From J014 sp964486055 (GTDB lineage Bacteria > Acidobacteriota > Blastocatellia > Pyrinomonadales > Pyrinomonadaceae), in assembly GCA_964486055.1 (NCBI GenBank), contig CAZALE010000015.1:1-18087 (forward strand): 18,087 nt of DNA. The letters run 5' to 3'. The position numbers and the translations under genes are program-made. Below, piece by piece: positions 7,501 to 14,995 of this stretch. The notes below the pieces were generated by a model, which saw only the letters and a program-made list of their open reading frames with translations, did not search any database and was not told the DNA's origin. The first letter of the stretch is position 1, and every line of letters begins with the position of its first letter.

Positions 7501-7885
7501 CGGACAGCCATTTGATGTAAGAAAAAATGGAGTTCGTGTTGATTTGATAGGGGATCCTTATACTGGCTCAACGAGCGGGCCTTACCTGAATAGGGCTGCT
7601 TTTCGTGAGGCTCCAACTGGCCGTTTTGGCACTCTGAAACGTAATGGTTTGCGCTCACCTTCGACTTATCAATTCAATCTTGGAGTTACCAAAAACTTCA
7701 GGATTTATGAGGATATCAAACTACAATTCCGCTCAGAGTTCTTTAACCTTTTCAACACTCCACAACTAGGAGTGCCTAACACAAACATAGATGATACAAA
7801 TCCCAACTTCGGATTCGGGATTATCAGGTCAACATTACCTTTCACCAATCGGCAAATACAACTCGGGCTTCGATTGGAATTCTAA
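4517..7885 (+). CDS. TonB-dependent receptor with carboxypeptidase-regulatory-like N-domain (Oar-like)
   Basis: This protein has 1122 residues, and the start is fixed by AAGGAGG 7 bases upstream. Residues 1-24 are a signal peptide (cleavage VFA/Q). Residues 27-110 form a carboxypeptidase-regulatory-like beta sandwich (ARIQGTVTDTTGAIIAGATV). The plug starts about 115 with SETVTVTAEAPLVEAG and DLPLNGRNVLELARLTPGV, and continues through AEFGRGGGAIINSVTKSG. The rest is beta-barrel, ending QIQLGLRLEF with the terminal Phe expected for outer-membrane insertion. Large receptors of this build are expanded in Acidobacteriota. TonB-ExbB energy would drive uptake of a bulky substrate through the outer membrane. 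The flanking amylases, MalQ and the shared operator suggest maltodextrins, which is inference. No SusD partner follows. A strong terminator makes it a single-gene transcript. Confidence 0.92.
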   Translation: MCRRMIFILRNAVTLILLAVAVFAQTETARIQGTVTDTTGAIIAGATVTVTNLDTNREVKVQTNQEGFYSILSLLPGRYRVSVSQNNFKTVQQEIRLEVAQTAVLNFALEAGPVSETVTVTAEAPLVEAGSSAIGEVIDGREATDLPLNGRNVLELARLTPGVTQGVPGGFATGAGGNAETYRNGNTGGAALSVSGQRTQANNFLLDGVDNNESLVNTINVFPSAEAVQEFRVQTSVAPAEFGRGGGAIINSVTKSGRNDFFGSSFVFIRNSALDARPTFYDSRANQRRTPLFRRGQFGGTFGGPIILPNIGDGGPGIFNGKDKLFFFVSYEGLRQFLPFSQDTATVPTAEFRNGNFSALPIQLRDPLTGLKICNTPGDPQCNGTPYNRLDLLPGNRLNPVALNYLRAYPLPNRPGFLNNYVTTRNQVTNTNTFDTRIDSNLNATNQLFGRVSYGRYDQTTTSRLPSLPAGFGSGTNPTRTRGVVLGLNTAVTSRAFNELRVQASRLKYGYIPPFFDVPLSANLGIPNANRDKQLGGGALIGGYNQQLEYTGDFGPYLVTQDTYQLVDSYSYTVGAHTIKFGGTLLRRDVALYRPNRGKGYFFLIGNGDPTQCGGAFSTGFEQADLLIGFVCNYQIGPPFGTVGTRNWENALFIQDDWRVSSKLVLNLGLRYEYFTNPKEMYGRQANFDITTGRLIVARGSGDSLVKTDKNDFSPRIGFAYDIFGNSKSVIRGGYGIFYFLDRGGIDNQLAQNPPYSGFSVFSYTNGVRIALSGRAPNNSNDSRLATGPLPLGDVSGVDLNNPRDVDVLAILPDNKTANVQQFNIQFQQQLTKSTAISVAYVGVRGRNLSLYYNLNGRIVEPGTNVPCPRPLVSGKCFPLINRVNVRDDNGKSQYDSLQVQVERRFTRGLQYRLAYTYSKTKDNGEGAFDAVADTGINFIEPFATSRVDFPHVFSFEYFYEIPFGRGKLFGSNINPVLDAILGGWQITGIFRAQSGQPFDVRKNGVRVDLIGDPYTGSTSGPYLNRAAFREAPTGRFGTLKRNGLRSPSTYQFNLGVTKNFRIYEDIKLQFRSEFFNLFNTPQLGVPNTNIDDTNPNFGFGIIRSTLPFTNRQIQLGLRLEF

Positions 7886-7893
7886 ATAATCTG

Positions 7894-7932
7894 AAATCAG
7901 GGCATCAGAAAATTAAGATGCCCTGATTTTTT
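7894..7932 (+). terminator. Strong intrinsic terminator after the receptor
   Basis: A perfect 13-bp stem, AAATCAGGGCATC (7894-7906) with GATGCCCTGATTT (7917-7929), has a 10-base loop and continues into six T (7927-7932). It starts 9 bases after the stop codon and separates the receptor from malQ. Confidence 0.93.
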
Positions 7933-8100
7933 ATAGATATTCCCTTTTAGTGGTTTTCACTCTCTCTTTTTGGTATTTTTGACTTGTTTTAGAGTTTGAT
8001 TGAGAGGAACCTGCTTCCAGAATAATCAGACAAATCTAGGTGGCGTTGAAGCTGTAGACTCTAAAACGATAATTTCAGGGGTAAACAAGGTTTTAAAATT

Positions 8101-9630
8101 ATGAAATTTCCGAGAGCCAGTGGTATTTTGCTACATCCCACTTCGTTGCCATCAGAATATGGCATCGGAGACTTGGGACCTGAGGCATATAATTTCGTGG
8201 ATTTTCTCAGTAGTACAAGGCAAACTTATTGGCAGGTATTACCATTAGGTCCGACGGGCTATGGTGACTCTCCATACCAATGTTTTTCAGCATTTGCTGG
8301 CAATACAAACCTAATTTCGCCGCAATTGTTGGTTGAGGATGGATTGCTTACCTTAGAGGAGATCAATGATAAACCTGACTTTCCCTCAGGGCGTGTTGAC
8401 TTTGGACTCTTATATGACTGGAAAAATCGTATTTTATCGATTGCATTCGAAAGATTCAAACACACTAAAAATATAGATCTGAACAATGATTTTGAGACTT
8501 TTTGTCAGCATGAAAGTTTTTGGCTCGAAGATTACGCGCTTTTTCGGGCTATTAAAAAGTCTCAGCAACAGAGAATGTGGCTCGAGTGGGAAGAGTCATT
8601 GAAGTTCCGTGAACCTGGTGCATTAAGGGAAGCTAGAAAAAAGCTTTGCACGGAGATTCAGGCGCAAAAATTCCAACAATGGGTCTTTTTCAGACAATGG
8701 ATAAACTTGAAAAGATATTGTGAATCTAAAGATATAAAAATCGTTGGGGATATTCCGATTTTTGTTTCATTAGATTCTGCAGATGTATGGTGTAATCCGA
8801 CTCAATTTAAGTTAAACGATGATGGGACTCCGAAAGTAGTCGCAGGAGTACCACCCGATTACTACTCGCAAACTGGCCAACTTTGGGGAAATCCCATTTA
8901 CAATTGGGAAGAGATGCTAAAAGATGGTTTTCATTGGTGGATCTTACGAGTCCGGGCAACATTGCGCCTGGTGGATGTCGTAAGAATAGATCATTTTCGT
9001 GGATTTGCAGCTACATGGGAAGTGCCTGGTGGAGACAAGACTGCTGTAAACGGGCAGTGGGTAGAAGTCCCCGGTAGAGAATTATTTACTAAACTCAGAG
9101 AGGTTTTTGGAGAGCTACCTTTCTGGGCTGAAGATTTGGGAGTAATTACTCCAGATGTCGAGGAGTTGCGCGATTCATTTGGGTTTCCGGGCATGAGAAT
9201 ACTTCAATTTGCGTTCGGAGGAGATGCCACGAATAGAGATCTACCTCACAATTATGTTAGAAATTGTGTTGCCTACACCGGCACTCACGATAACGACACG
9301 ACGGTAGGCTGGTTCTTTTCGAAACCTGGTGAGGGGTCAACTCGTGACGAGGCACAAATAAAAAGAGAGCGTGAGTTTTGTTTGAAATACTTAAATTCAG
9401 ATGGAAAGGAAATTCACTGGGATTTTATTCGTGCTGTCTGGGCAAGTGTTGCAGATACTGCTATCGTGCCGATGCAGGACATACTAGGATTAGGTACTGA
9501 GGCACGCATGAATCTTCCAGCTTCTACCTCCGGCAATTGGGCTTGGCAATGTAGAAAAAACGATTTTTCTGAAGCAATAACTCAGAAGCTGGCTGAGCTT
9601 ACTGAGATTTACGGTCGTAACGCAGCGTGA
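8101..9630 (+). CDS. malQ: 4-alpha-glucanotransferase (amylomaltase), GH77
   Basis: This protein has 509 residues, the usual length of bacterial MalQ. It transfers 4-alpha-glucan chains between maltodextrins in the cytoplasm, releasing glucose. Motifs are complete: an N-terminal RASGILLHPTSLPSEYGIGD and the nucleophile D297 in RIDHFRG. The acid/base E344 is in AEDLG and the third carboxylate D397 is in GTHDNDT. It also has the MNLPASTSGNWAW ending. There is no signal peptide. The ribosome site is weak (an AAGG about 11 bases before ATG). It is followed after 166 bases by the exported GH13 gene on the same strand, so co-transcription is possible. Its own promoter is unclear: TTGAAG (8046-8051) with ATAATT 17 bases on is a weak candidate. 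No full copy of the shared operator is found here. Confidence 0.96.
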   Translation: MKFPRASGILLHPTSLPSEYGIGDLGPEAYNFVDFLSSTRQTYWQVLPLGPTGYGDSPYQCFSAFAGNTNLISPQLLVEDGLLTLEEINDKPDFPSGRVDFGLLYDWKNRILSIAFERFKHTKNIDLNNDFETFCQHESFWLEDYALFRAIKKSQQQRMWLEWEESLKFREPGALREARKKLCTEIQAQKFQQWVFFRQWINLKRYCESKDIKIVGDIPIFVSLDSADVWCNPTQFKLNDDGTPKVVAGVPPDYYSQTGQLWGNPIYNWEEMLKDGFHWWILRVRATLRLVDVVRIDHFRGFAATWEVPGGDKTAVNGQWVEVPGRELFTKLREVFGELPFWAEDLGVITPDVEELRDSFGFPGMRILQFAFGGDATNRDLPHNYVRNCVAYTGTHDNDTTVGWFFSKPGEGSTRDEAQIKREREFCLKYLNSDGKEIHWDFIRAVWASVADTAIVPMQDILGLGTEARMNLPASTSGNWAWQCRKNDFSEAITQKLAELTEIYGRNAA

Positions 9631-9688
9631 GCTTTACGGGTCTGTGGGCAGTGGATGTTTACATAGTCTAAAACTAGCGTAAGCTCAC
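9627..9688 (+). repeat. Inverted repeat spanning the malQ stop codon
   Basis: GTGAGCTTTACG (9627-9638) pairs with CGTAAGCTCAC (9678-9688) with one bulged T; the loop is 39 bases and the malQ TGA lies inside the left arm. A second small hairpin, GCTTC-GGC-GAAGC (9719-9731), ends in TTTTA. Together they may cause partial termination or mark an mRNA processing point between malQ and the GH13 gene. No long U-run is present. Confidence 0.5.
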
Positions 9689-9796
9689 GGATTTTGGAGC
9701 CTAAGTTTGTAAAAGATGGCTTCGGCGAAGCTTTTATCTAGGCGATATAAAAATTCGAGGAGTTGAGGCGTAGACTACCAGGCAAGGAGACTCGAT

Positions 9797-11725
9797 ATGA
9801 GAAAAAGAGGTATAAGGTACAGAAATCTTGGCTTTTTGTTTCAATTAGCGTTTCTCATTGGACTTATACATTGCACAGATACTCTCGGGCAGTTAGTGGT
9901 AGAAAAGATTGAACCGCCGAGCTGGTGGACTCCATCGACAGTAAATCCCATTAGAGTTTTGTTGACTGGCAAAAATCTGCATTCAGATGGATTGTCAATA
10001 AAGACAAGCTCTGGTGAACTACTCGCTTCAAACTTTAAATCTAGTCAGAACGGACATTATCTGTTTTTCGATCTCAAGTTTTCAAAGTCTTTGAGGCCGG
10101 GCAAATACAAAATAATTGTTCAGAATCTCAAAAAAGCCGAGAAAACAGAATTTGATTTTGAGATTCTTCCTAAATCATCATCGCAAAACAGAAATCAAGG
10201 GTTTACCCCGGATGATGTGATTTATTTTTTGCTTCCAGATAGATTTGCCGATGGAGATCCATCTAATAACGACCCACCGAAGTCAAAAGGATTATATGAC
10301 CGAAAGTACGGTAGATACTATCATGGGGGTGATTTGCAAGGGATCATCAACAATCTCGGTTACATAAAATCTTTGGGTGCCACCGCGATTTGGACAACTC
10401 CCATATATGACAACAACGATAAGCCTGATTACAAGGAGGTTTATGAAGGGGCTCCCTTTACGACTGGATATCACGGCTATGGGCCGATTGATTTCTACGC
10501 TGTTGATGAACATTTTGGTGATTTGGTAACGCTAAAGGAGTTTGTCCAAAAAGCGCACAGCATGGGGATAAAGGTAATTCAGGATCAGATTGCAAATCAC
10601 ACGGGACCTTATCACCGATGGGCCGAAGATCCTCCGACACCAACTTGGTGGAATGGGACTGTTCAGAATCATCTCTCAAATAATTGGCAAAAATGGACAA
10701 CAATGAATCCTCGTGCGACATACCAGACTCAACGTCGGAATCTCGAGGGTTGGTTTATAAACATCCTGCCAGATTTCAATCAGAACGATCCAGAGGTCGC
10801 CCGCTATCTAATTCAAAACAGTTTATGGTGGTTAGAGATTATCGGATTTGATGGAATAAGAATGGATACATTACCTCACGTCCCACGTTCGTTTTGGGAA
10901 AAATGGGCTTCGGCTATCAAGCGAGAGTTTCCACGTGTCGTCATTTTAGGTGAGTTATTCGATGGCGATCCTGCGCTGATTGCGTATTTTCAGGCTGGCA
11001 GATATGGACATGACGGCATAGACACAAACATAGACACGTTGTTTGATTTTCCTCTGTATTTTTCAATTCGCAATGCATTTGCACAGGGTAAACCCATTCG
11101 CGAAGTATCTCAAGTCTTTGCTCATGACTGGCTTTACCCGAATCCAGAAGTTCTCGCAACTTTCATAGGCGTGCATGATATGCCTCGTTTTATGAATGAG
11201 AATGGGGCAACAATTGAGGGATTGAAATTAGCCCAGACGTTGATAATGACATCGAGAGGAACACCAATCATATACTACGGCGATGAAATAGCGATGCCTG
11301 GCGGCGGAGATCCAGATAACCGGAGAGATTTTCCAGGTGGTTTCCCAGGTGATTTGCGTAATGCATTCACACCTGAAGGTAGAACAGCTCAAGAAAATGA
11401 AGTATGGAACCACCTGGCGCTACTTGCGAGCTTGCGAAGAGAGCTTGAACCCCTCAGACGTGGACGCACAATGGATTTGTTAGAGGAAGAACAACAAATG
11501 GCTTATGCTCGTGTGACCGAGGAGGAAGCCGTTCTAGTGGTGATAAATAATGAACAGAGACCTGTGCGTGTTTCTTTTGATGTTTCGATGATAAAGCCAT
11601 TCAGAGAAAATGCGGTTTTAGTTGATAGACTTGGTAAGCTGAAGGACATAGAGATCAGAAACGGATTAGTAGATTTTGATATTCCTGCACGAACCAGCGC
11701 AGTTTTTACATTAAAGTCTAGATAA
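9797..11725 (+). CDS. Exported cyclomaltodextrinase/neopullulanase-like GH13 enzyme
   Basis: This protein has 642 residues with AAGGAG 7 bases before the ATG. The N-terminus is a signal peptide of about 30 residues; C26 in LIHC is only a poor lipobox. Residues 33-125 are an Ig-like N-domain with the PPSWW motif seen in cyclomaltodextrinase N-domains. The GH13 barrel runs from about 140 to 560: YFLLPDRFADGDPSNND, YHGGDLQGIINNLGYIKSLG, region I D263-QIANH, and region II GIRMD357 (nucleophile). Region III is GE386LF (acid/base) and region IV is VHD461 (transition-state). A C-terminal beta domain closes it (about 570-642). It would cut cyclodextrins, pullulan or maltodextrins in the periplasm, as SusA does in Bacteroides. 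The 75-base gap to the transporter suggests an operon. The exact specificity cannot be read from sequence. Confidence 0.9.
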   Translation: MRKRGIRYRNLGFLFQLAFLIGLIHCTDTLGQLVVEKIEPPSWWTPSTVNPIRVLLTGKNLHSDGLSIKTSSGELLASNFKSSQNGHYLFFDLKFSKSLRPGKYKIIVQNLKKAEKTEFDFEILPKSSSQNRNQGFTPDDVIYFLLPDRFADGDPSNNDPPKSKGLYDRKYGRYYHGGDLQGIINNLGYIKSLGATAIWTTPIYDNNDKPDYKEVYEGAPFTTGYHGYGPIDFYAVDEHFGDLVTLKEFVQKAHSMGIKVIQDQIANHTGPYHRWAEDPPTPTWWNGTVQNHLSNNWQKWTTMNPRATYQTQRRNLEGWFINILPDFNQNDPEVARYLIQNSLWWLEIIGFDGIRMDTLPHVPRSFWEKWASAIKREFPRVVILGELFDGDPALIAYFQAGRYGHDGIDTNIDTLFDFPLYFSIRNAFAQGKPIREVSQVFAHDWLYPNPEVLATFIGVHDMPRFMNENGATIEGLKLAQTLIMTSRGTPIIYYGDEIAMPGGGDPDNRRDFPGGFPGDLRNAFTPEGRTAQENEVWNHLALLASLRRELEPLRRGRTMDLLEEEQQMAYARVTEEEAVLVVINNEQRPVRVSFDVSMIKPFRENAVLVDRLGKLKDIEIRNGLVDFDIPARTSAVFTLKSR

Positions 11726-11800
11726 GGCTGAATTAGCTAGGTATTTTGAGATGCTGTTGGCCGAGGCAAGAACGTTTATGAAAAGCAAGGAGCAAAATGT

Positions 11801-13147
11801 ATGAAAAGTAAACTCAGTTTTCTAGAGATTTGGAACATGAATTTTGGATTTTTAGGCATTCAATTTGGTTGGGGACTGCAGCTTGCCAATATGAGCGCGA
11901 TTTACACTAAGCTTGGCGCGAATCCTGATGATGTTCCGATTTTATGGTTGGCTGGCCCGGTTACTGGGTTAATCGTTCAACCTATTGTTGGTTCTCTTTC
12001 TGACAGGACTTGGAATTGGTTGGGGAGAAGGCGTCCGTATTTTCTGTTTGGTGCGCTGCTTGCCAGTATTACTCTGTTTTTTATGCCGGACTCTCCCGCA
12101 CTTTGGGTGGCTGCAAGCTTATTATGGATTTTGGATGCCTCGATAAACGTTTCTATGGAACCATTCCGAGCGTTTGTTGGTGACAAATTACCAGATGAAC
12201 AGCGTACTACAGGTTTTATAATGCAATCATTTTTCATCGGGGTTGGAGCAGCTCTTGCGAACGCTCTGCCTTTAGTTTTCTCTAAGCTTGGAGTGAGTGG
12301 CGAGGCGGCTAATGGTGTACCATTGACGGTTCAATATTCATTTAAAATCGGTGCAGTAGTCTTTTTTCTATCGGTTTTATGGACTGTTTTAACTTCAAAG
12401 GAGTATCCACCAGAGGATATGGAAGCATTCAATAAAATGCGCAATGAGAAAAGAGGTTTGAAAGGCTTTTTTGGTGAAATTTTTAGCGCCTTGCGGGAGA
12501 TGCCGGCAACAATGAAGCGGCTTGCCGTGGTTCAATTTTTTACATGGCTTGGTCTATTTTGCATGTGGATGTTTTACGGATTGGCTACCGCCTATCATGT
12601 CTTCAAAGCACCTGACAGGAAATCTCCATTATTTAACCAAGGAACCGAATGGGGAGGGTGGATGTTTTCAATTTACTCAATTGTTTGTTTTGCAGTTGCT
12701 TTCCTGTTACCACCTATAGCTAGAGTCCTCGGCCGAAAAGTAACTCATTCTATAGCGCTTTTCTTGGGCGGTATAGGGCTACTTTCTGTTTATTTTAGCA
12801 GCAACCCGAATATGTTGTATTTCTCAATGATAGGCATCGGAATCGCTTGGGCTTCGATTTTAGCAATGCCTTACGCAATTCTTTCAAGCGCTGTTCCAGC
12901 TTCCAGAATGGGAGTTTATATGGGAATTTTCAATTTCTTTATTGTAATTCCTGAAATCATAGCTTCTCTGACGTTTGGTAGAATTATTCGCACGATATTT
13001 GGTGAGGACTCCAATAATGCCCCGTTATATATGGTTTTAGCCGGTGGTGTTTTCCTGATAATTGCCTCGATTGCTTGCTTGATTTTAGTTAAAGACTTTC
13101 TAAAAACTGAATCTGAGATCGTAGAGCAGGCGGTAATGGGAGCTTGA
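11801..13147 (+). CDS. MFS sugar transporter, SLC45/MalY-like
   Basis: This protein has 448 residues, with AAGGAG 8 bases before the ATG. About 12 hydrophobic segments are visible. The first cytoplasmic loop carries SLSDRTWNWLGRRRPYFLFG (GRRRPY at 75-80), and the N-terminus reads GIQFGWGLQLANMSAIYTKL. These are hallmarks of the sucrose/maltose proton-symporter branch (SLC45, GPH-like), which includes MalY of Caulobacter, a carrier that imports maltose after TonB-dependent uptake. It should move maltose or short maltodextrins across the inner membrane with protons. It follows the exported GH13 enzyme by 75 bases and probably shares its transcript. An alternative in-phase-looking ATG lies at 11778, but the site at 11787-11792 fits the chosen start. 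Substrate is inferred from the neighbours. Confidence 0.88.
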   Translation: MKSKLSFLEIWNMNFGFLGIQFGWGLQLANMSAIYTKLGANPDDVPILWLAGPVTGLIVQPIVGSLSDRTWNWLGRRRPYFLFGALLASITLFFMPDSPALWVAASLLWILDASINVSMEPFRAFVGDKLPDEQRTTGFIMQSFFIGVGAALANALPLVFSKLGVSGEAANGVPLTVQYSFKIGAVVFFLSVLWTVLTSKEYPPEDMEAFNKMRNEKRGLKGFFGEIFSALREMPATMKRLAVVQFFTWLGLFCMWMFYGLATAYHVFKAPDRKSPLFNQGTEWGGWMFSIYSIVCFAVAFLLPPIARVLGRKVTHSIALFLGGIGLLSVYFSSNPNMLYFSMIGIGIAWASILAMPYAILSSAVPASRMGVYMGIFNFFIVIPEIIASLTFGRIIRTIFGEDSNNAPLYMVLAGGVFLIIASIACLILVKDFLKTESEIVEQAVMGA

Positions 13148-13360
13148 GAATTTAGTACCTGCAGGGCAATAAATTTAGTGGCTCGATTCGATGTTGCCTG
13201 CATGGAGTTAAAAACTATTAAACCGAAAAAATATGAGCTTAAATACAGGAGTTGATCGGATACCATTTTGCCAGCAACATTTATGTTAACATCAGTGTCT
13301 AGTAATGGTTCTTGGCTGAAAAAAAGTGATATTTGCTTTTCATGGGTTAATGTTTTCAGG

Positions 13361-13389
13361 TTGTGTGTGATTTTATTATGTTTTTTAAT
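13361..13389 (+). promoter_or_regulatory. Predicted promoter of the ROK gene
   Basis: TTGTGT (13361-13366) and TTTAAT (13384-13389, 5 of 6) are 17 bases apart. The start site would be near 13396, leaving the operator at 13410-13438 in the early leader, where a bound repressor could block elongation. Confidence 0.4.
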
Positions 13390-13409
13390 GTAAATGTTGG
13401 TAAGAGGAA

Positions 13410-13438
13410 AAGCTTTGTTCGGTTAGACAACAAGGCTT
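13410..13438 (+). promoter_or_regulatory. Candidate ROK operator, autoregulatory copy
   Basis: The core CTTTGTT-N9-AACAAGG lies at 13413-13435. The symmetry extends further: AAGCTTTGTT (13410-13419) against AACAAGGCTT (13429-13438) matches in 9 of 10 pairs. Six of the nine spacer bases also agree with the receptor copy. Its place 53 bases before the ROK start codon fits autoregulation. Confidence 0.6.
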
Positions 13439-13490
13439 GAAATTTTGTTTATCTTAGGCCTATCATTTTTTTGATTGTTTTCCCCTTGTT

Positions 13491-14687
13491 ATGAGAAAAA
13501 TTGATATAAGGACAGCTAAAGATCAAGTAGCTCGCTCAGACACCATTAGAAATATAAACAAGCTGGTGGTACTCAATTACATAAGAGAATTTGAGCCGAC
13601 TTCACGGGCTGAAATCGCCAGGCACACTGCATTACAGCGCTCTACTGTGTCGTCATTAGTGACTTCTTTGATAGAAGAGGGATTGGTTAAAGAAGTAGGG
13701 ATTGGTAAATCTTCTGGTGGAAGAAAGCCAATGTTATTAGAATTGAGTCGTGACGAGGAAGCTGCGATAGGCGTTGACATAACACCCAGCACGACTACTA
13801 TTGCCACGGCTAATCTAGCTGGAGAGATTCTCGAAAAACATTCTTTCCCAACATTCGCTGATCGTGAGAAGACTGTCTCGAATATTCTGAGAGCTCTTGA
13901 AAAGATCAAAGGAAGATTAAGAAAAAACAATATTCAGATTGGTGTCAGTGTTCCTGGTGTAGTGGATGATATTTCTGGTGTTGTTATCTATGTTCCATTT
14001 TTCGGCTGGGAAAATTGGAAACTAAGAGAGGATCTGTCTGAAAAGTTGGGATTACCAGTGTTGGTTGATAATGATGCTAATGCAATTGCATTAGCTGAAT
14101 CCTGGTTTGGTAGGTCTGAAGTGCGGGGCGTTAAGAGTTTTATAGCAGTCCTTGTTGCTGAGGGATTAGGAACTGGAATCTTTTTTGATGGGCAGATTTA
14201 TCGTGGGAACAAGGGTGCTGCTGGTGAATTTGGCCATATGACAATTGGTAAACAGAGGAGCGAGACTGCTTGCTCGTGTGGCGGAAGATACTGCCTCGAG
14301 GCATTTGTTTCAAATAAAGCCACTTTGAATAGATACAACAAACTCGTAGGTAAAGCCGAAGATGATGTTGAAAGAGTTTTTGATTTGGCATTAAGAGGAG
14401 ATAAAAAGGCCTTGGAGGCAGTCTTTGAAACCGTAGATTTTCTAGGACTGGGTGTAGCTAATTTGATCGTCGGGTTGAGCCCTGAATTAGTGGTCATAGC
14501 TGGAAAAATAACGAAGCTGTGGAATTTAATTCAACCTACTTTGATTGAAAAGATCTCCTCAACTATCAAGCAAAAAATACCGACGGCGAAGATTACCGCT
14601 TCGACTCTCGGTGAAAATCCAACTCTATTAGGTGCCATTAGCCTCAGCTTAGTGAAAAAGTTTGCGAAAATTGATTCGGCTGTATAG
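13491..14687 (+). CDS. ROK family transcriptional regulator (XylR/NagC type)
   Basis: This protein has 398 residues. The N-terminal winged helix-turn-helix spans residues 36-85 (SRAEIARHTALQRSTVSSLV, wing around GKSSGGRKP). The ROK sugar-binding domain follows: GVSVPGVV at 151-158, DNDAN with D195 at the kinase-like catalytic position, and GLGTGIFFDGQIYRGNKG. The ROK zinc site is complete: H249 in GEFGHM plus C261, C263, C268 in CSCGGRYCLE. HTH-bearing ROK proteins repress sugar genes and release DNA on binding a sugar, so here glucose or a maltodextrin breakdown product is a fair guess. No ribosome site precedes the ATG, so translation may be low. The four CTTTGT/ACAAAG operators in front of this gene, the receptor and the secreted amylase point to it as their regulator. 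A sugar kinase is less likely because of the HTH. Confidence 0.92.
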   Translation: MRKIDIRTAKDQVARSDTIRNINKLVVLNYIREFEPTSRAEIARHTALQRSTVSSLVTSLIEEGLVKEVGIGKSSGGRKPMLLELSRDEEAAIGVDITPSTTTIATANLAGEILEKHSFPTFADREKTVSNILRALEKIKGRLRKNNIQIGVSVPGVVDDISGVVIYVPFFGWENWKLREDLSEKLGLPVLVDNDANAIALAESWFGRSEVRGVKSFIAVLVAEGLGTGIFFDGQIYRGNKGAAGEFGHMTIGKQRSETACSCGGRYCLEAFVSNKATLNRYNKLVGKAEDDVERVFDLALRGDKKALEAVFETVDFLGLGVANLIVGLSPELVVIAGKITKLWNLIQPTLIEKISSTIKQKIPTAKITASTLGENPTLLGAISLSLVKKFAKIDSAV

Positions 14688-14940
14688 CATTGGACTGCGT
14701 CTTTGCAACACATTGCAAAAAATCAAAGCGTTTAACCATGATGGGCTTGATGCACTAAATTCTATTTAGGGTAAAATGCAGTTATGTATTGTTACTGACA
14801 ATACTAACCTTCGCATTTAAACTATGATTATCAATTCCCGACAAAGCATCCTTAAAACTCTTCAATTAAAAACAGATAAAGAAAGAAGCGCTTAATGAAT
14901 TAGCGCTAAAAATTCATGAAAATCTTTTGAAAGATGAAAT

Positions 14941-14963
14941 CTTTGTTGCATTTAAAAACAAAG
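14941..14963 (+). promoter_or_regulatory. Candidate ROK operator, amylase copy 1
   Basis: CTTTGTT-N9-AACAAAG is a perfect inverted repeat. It covers the predicted -35 (TTGCAT 14946-14951) and part of the spacer of the amylase promoter. Confidence 0.6.
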
Positions 14964-14974
14964 ATGGGTATACT
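14946..14974 (+). promoter_or_regulatory. Predicted promoter of the secreted amylase
   Basis: TTGCAT (14946-14951) and TATACT (14969-14974, 5 of 6) are 17 bases apart. Operator copy 1 overlaps the -35 and copy 2 begins in the -10, as at the receptor promoter. A second option, TTGAAA (14927-14932) with TTTAAA (14951-14956), would also be covered by copy 1. Confidence 0.4.
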
Positions 14975-14995
14975 TTGTAGTAACTTCAAACAAAG
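14973..14995 (+). promoter_or_regulatory. Candidate ROK operator, amylase copy 2
   Basis: CTTTGTA-N9-AACAAAG has six of seven pairs. Its first base lies 32 bases after that of copy 1, close to three helical turns, so two repressor dimers could bind on the same DNA face. It starts in the predicted -10 box and covers the start site. Confidence 0.58.

Larger units (their letters stand above)
13148..13490. other. Intergenic region before the ROK gene
   Basis: These 343 bases have no ORF worth reporting. An imperfect hairpin follows the transporter (TGCAGGGCAA 13160-13169 with TTGCCTGCA 13194-13202) but lacks a U-run. At 13276-13292 three overlapping half-sites AACAT-TT-ATGTT-AACAT give two palindromes, possibly another regulator's site. 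A promoter and operator for the ROK gene follow. Confidence 0.5.

Noticed and set aside
8068..8090. Possible fifth operator copy before malQ (right half AACAAGG at 8084-8090 equals that of the ROK copy)
   Set aside because: The left half reads GATAATT and matches only 3 of 7 positions; the right half is also part of the weak ribosome site, so chance is a sufficient explanation.
9797..9880. Lipoprotein signal at C26 (LIHC) of the exported GH13 enzyme
   Set aside because: His at the -1 position is not accepted in normal lipoboxes; a plain Sec signal is as likely.
14702..14722. TTTGCAA-CACA-TTGCAAA hairpin as terminator of the ROK gene
   Set aside because: It is followed by A residues, not T, on the plus strand and the stem is AT-rich and short.
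14824..14898. Small ORF of 24 codons before the amylase
   Set aside because: No ribosome site and no recognisable sequence; it lies in a repeat-rich regulatory region.
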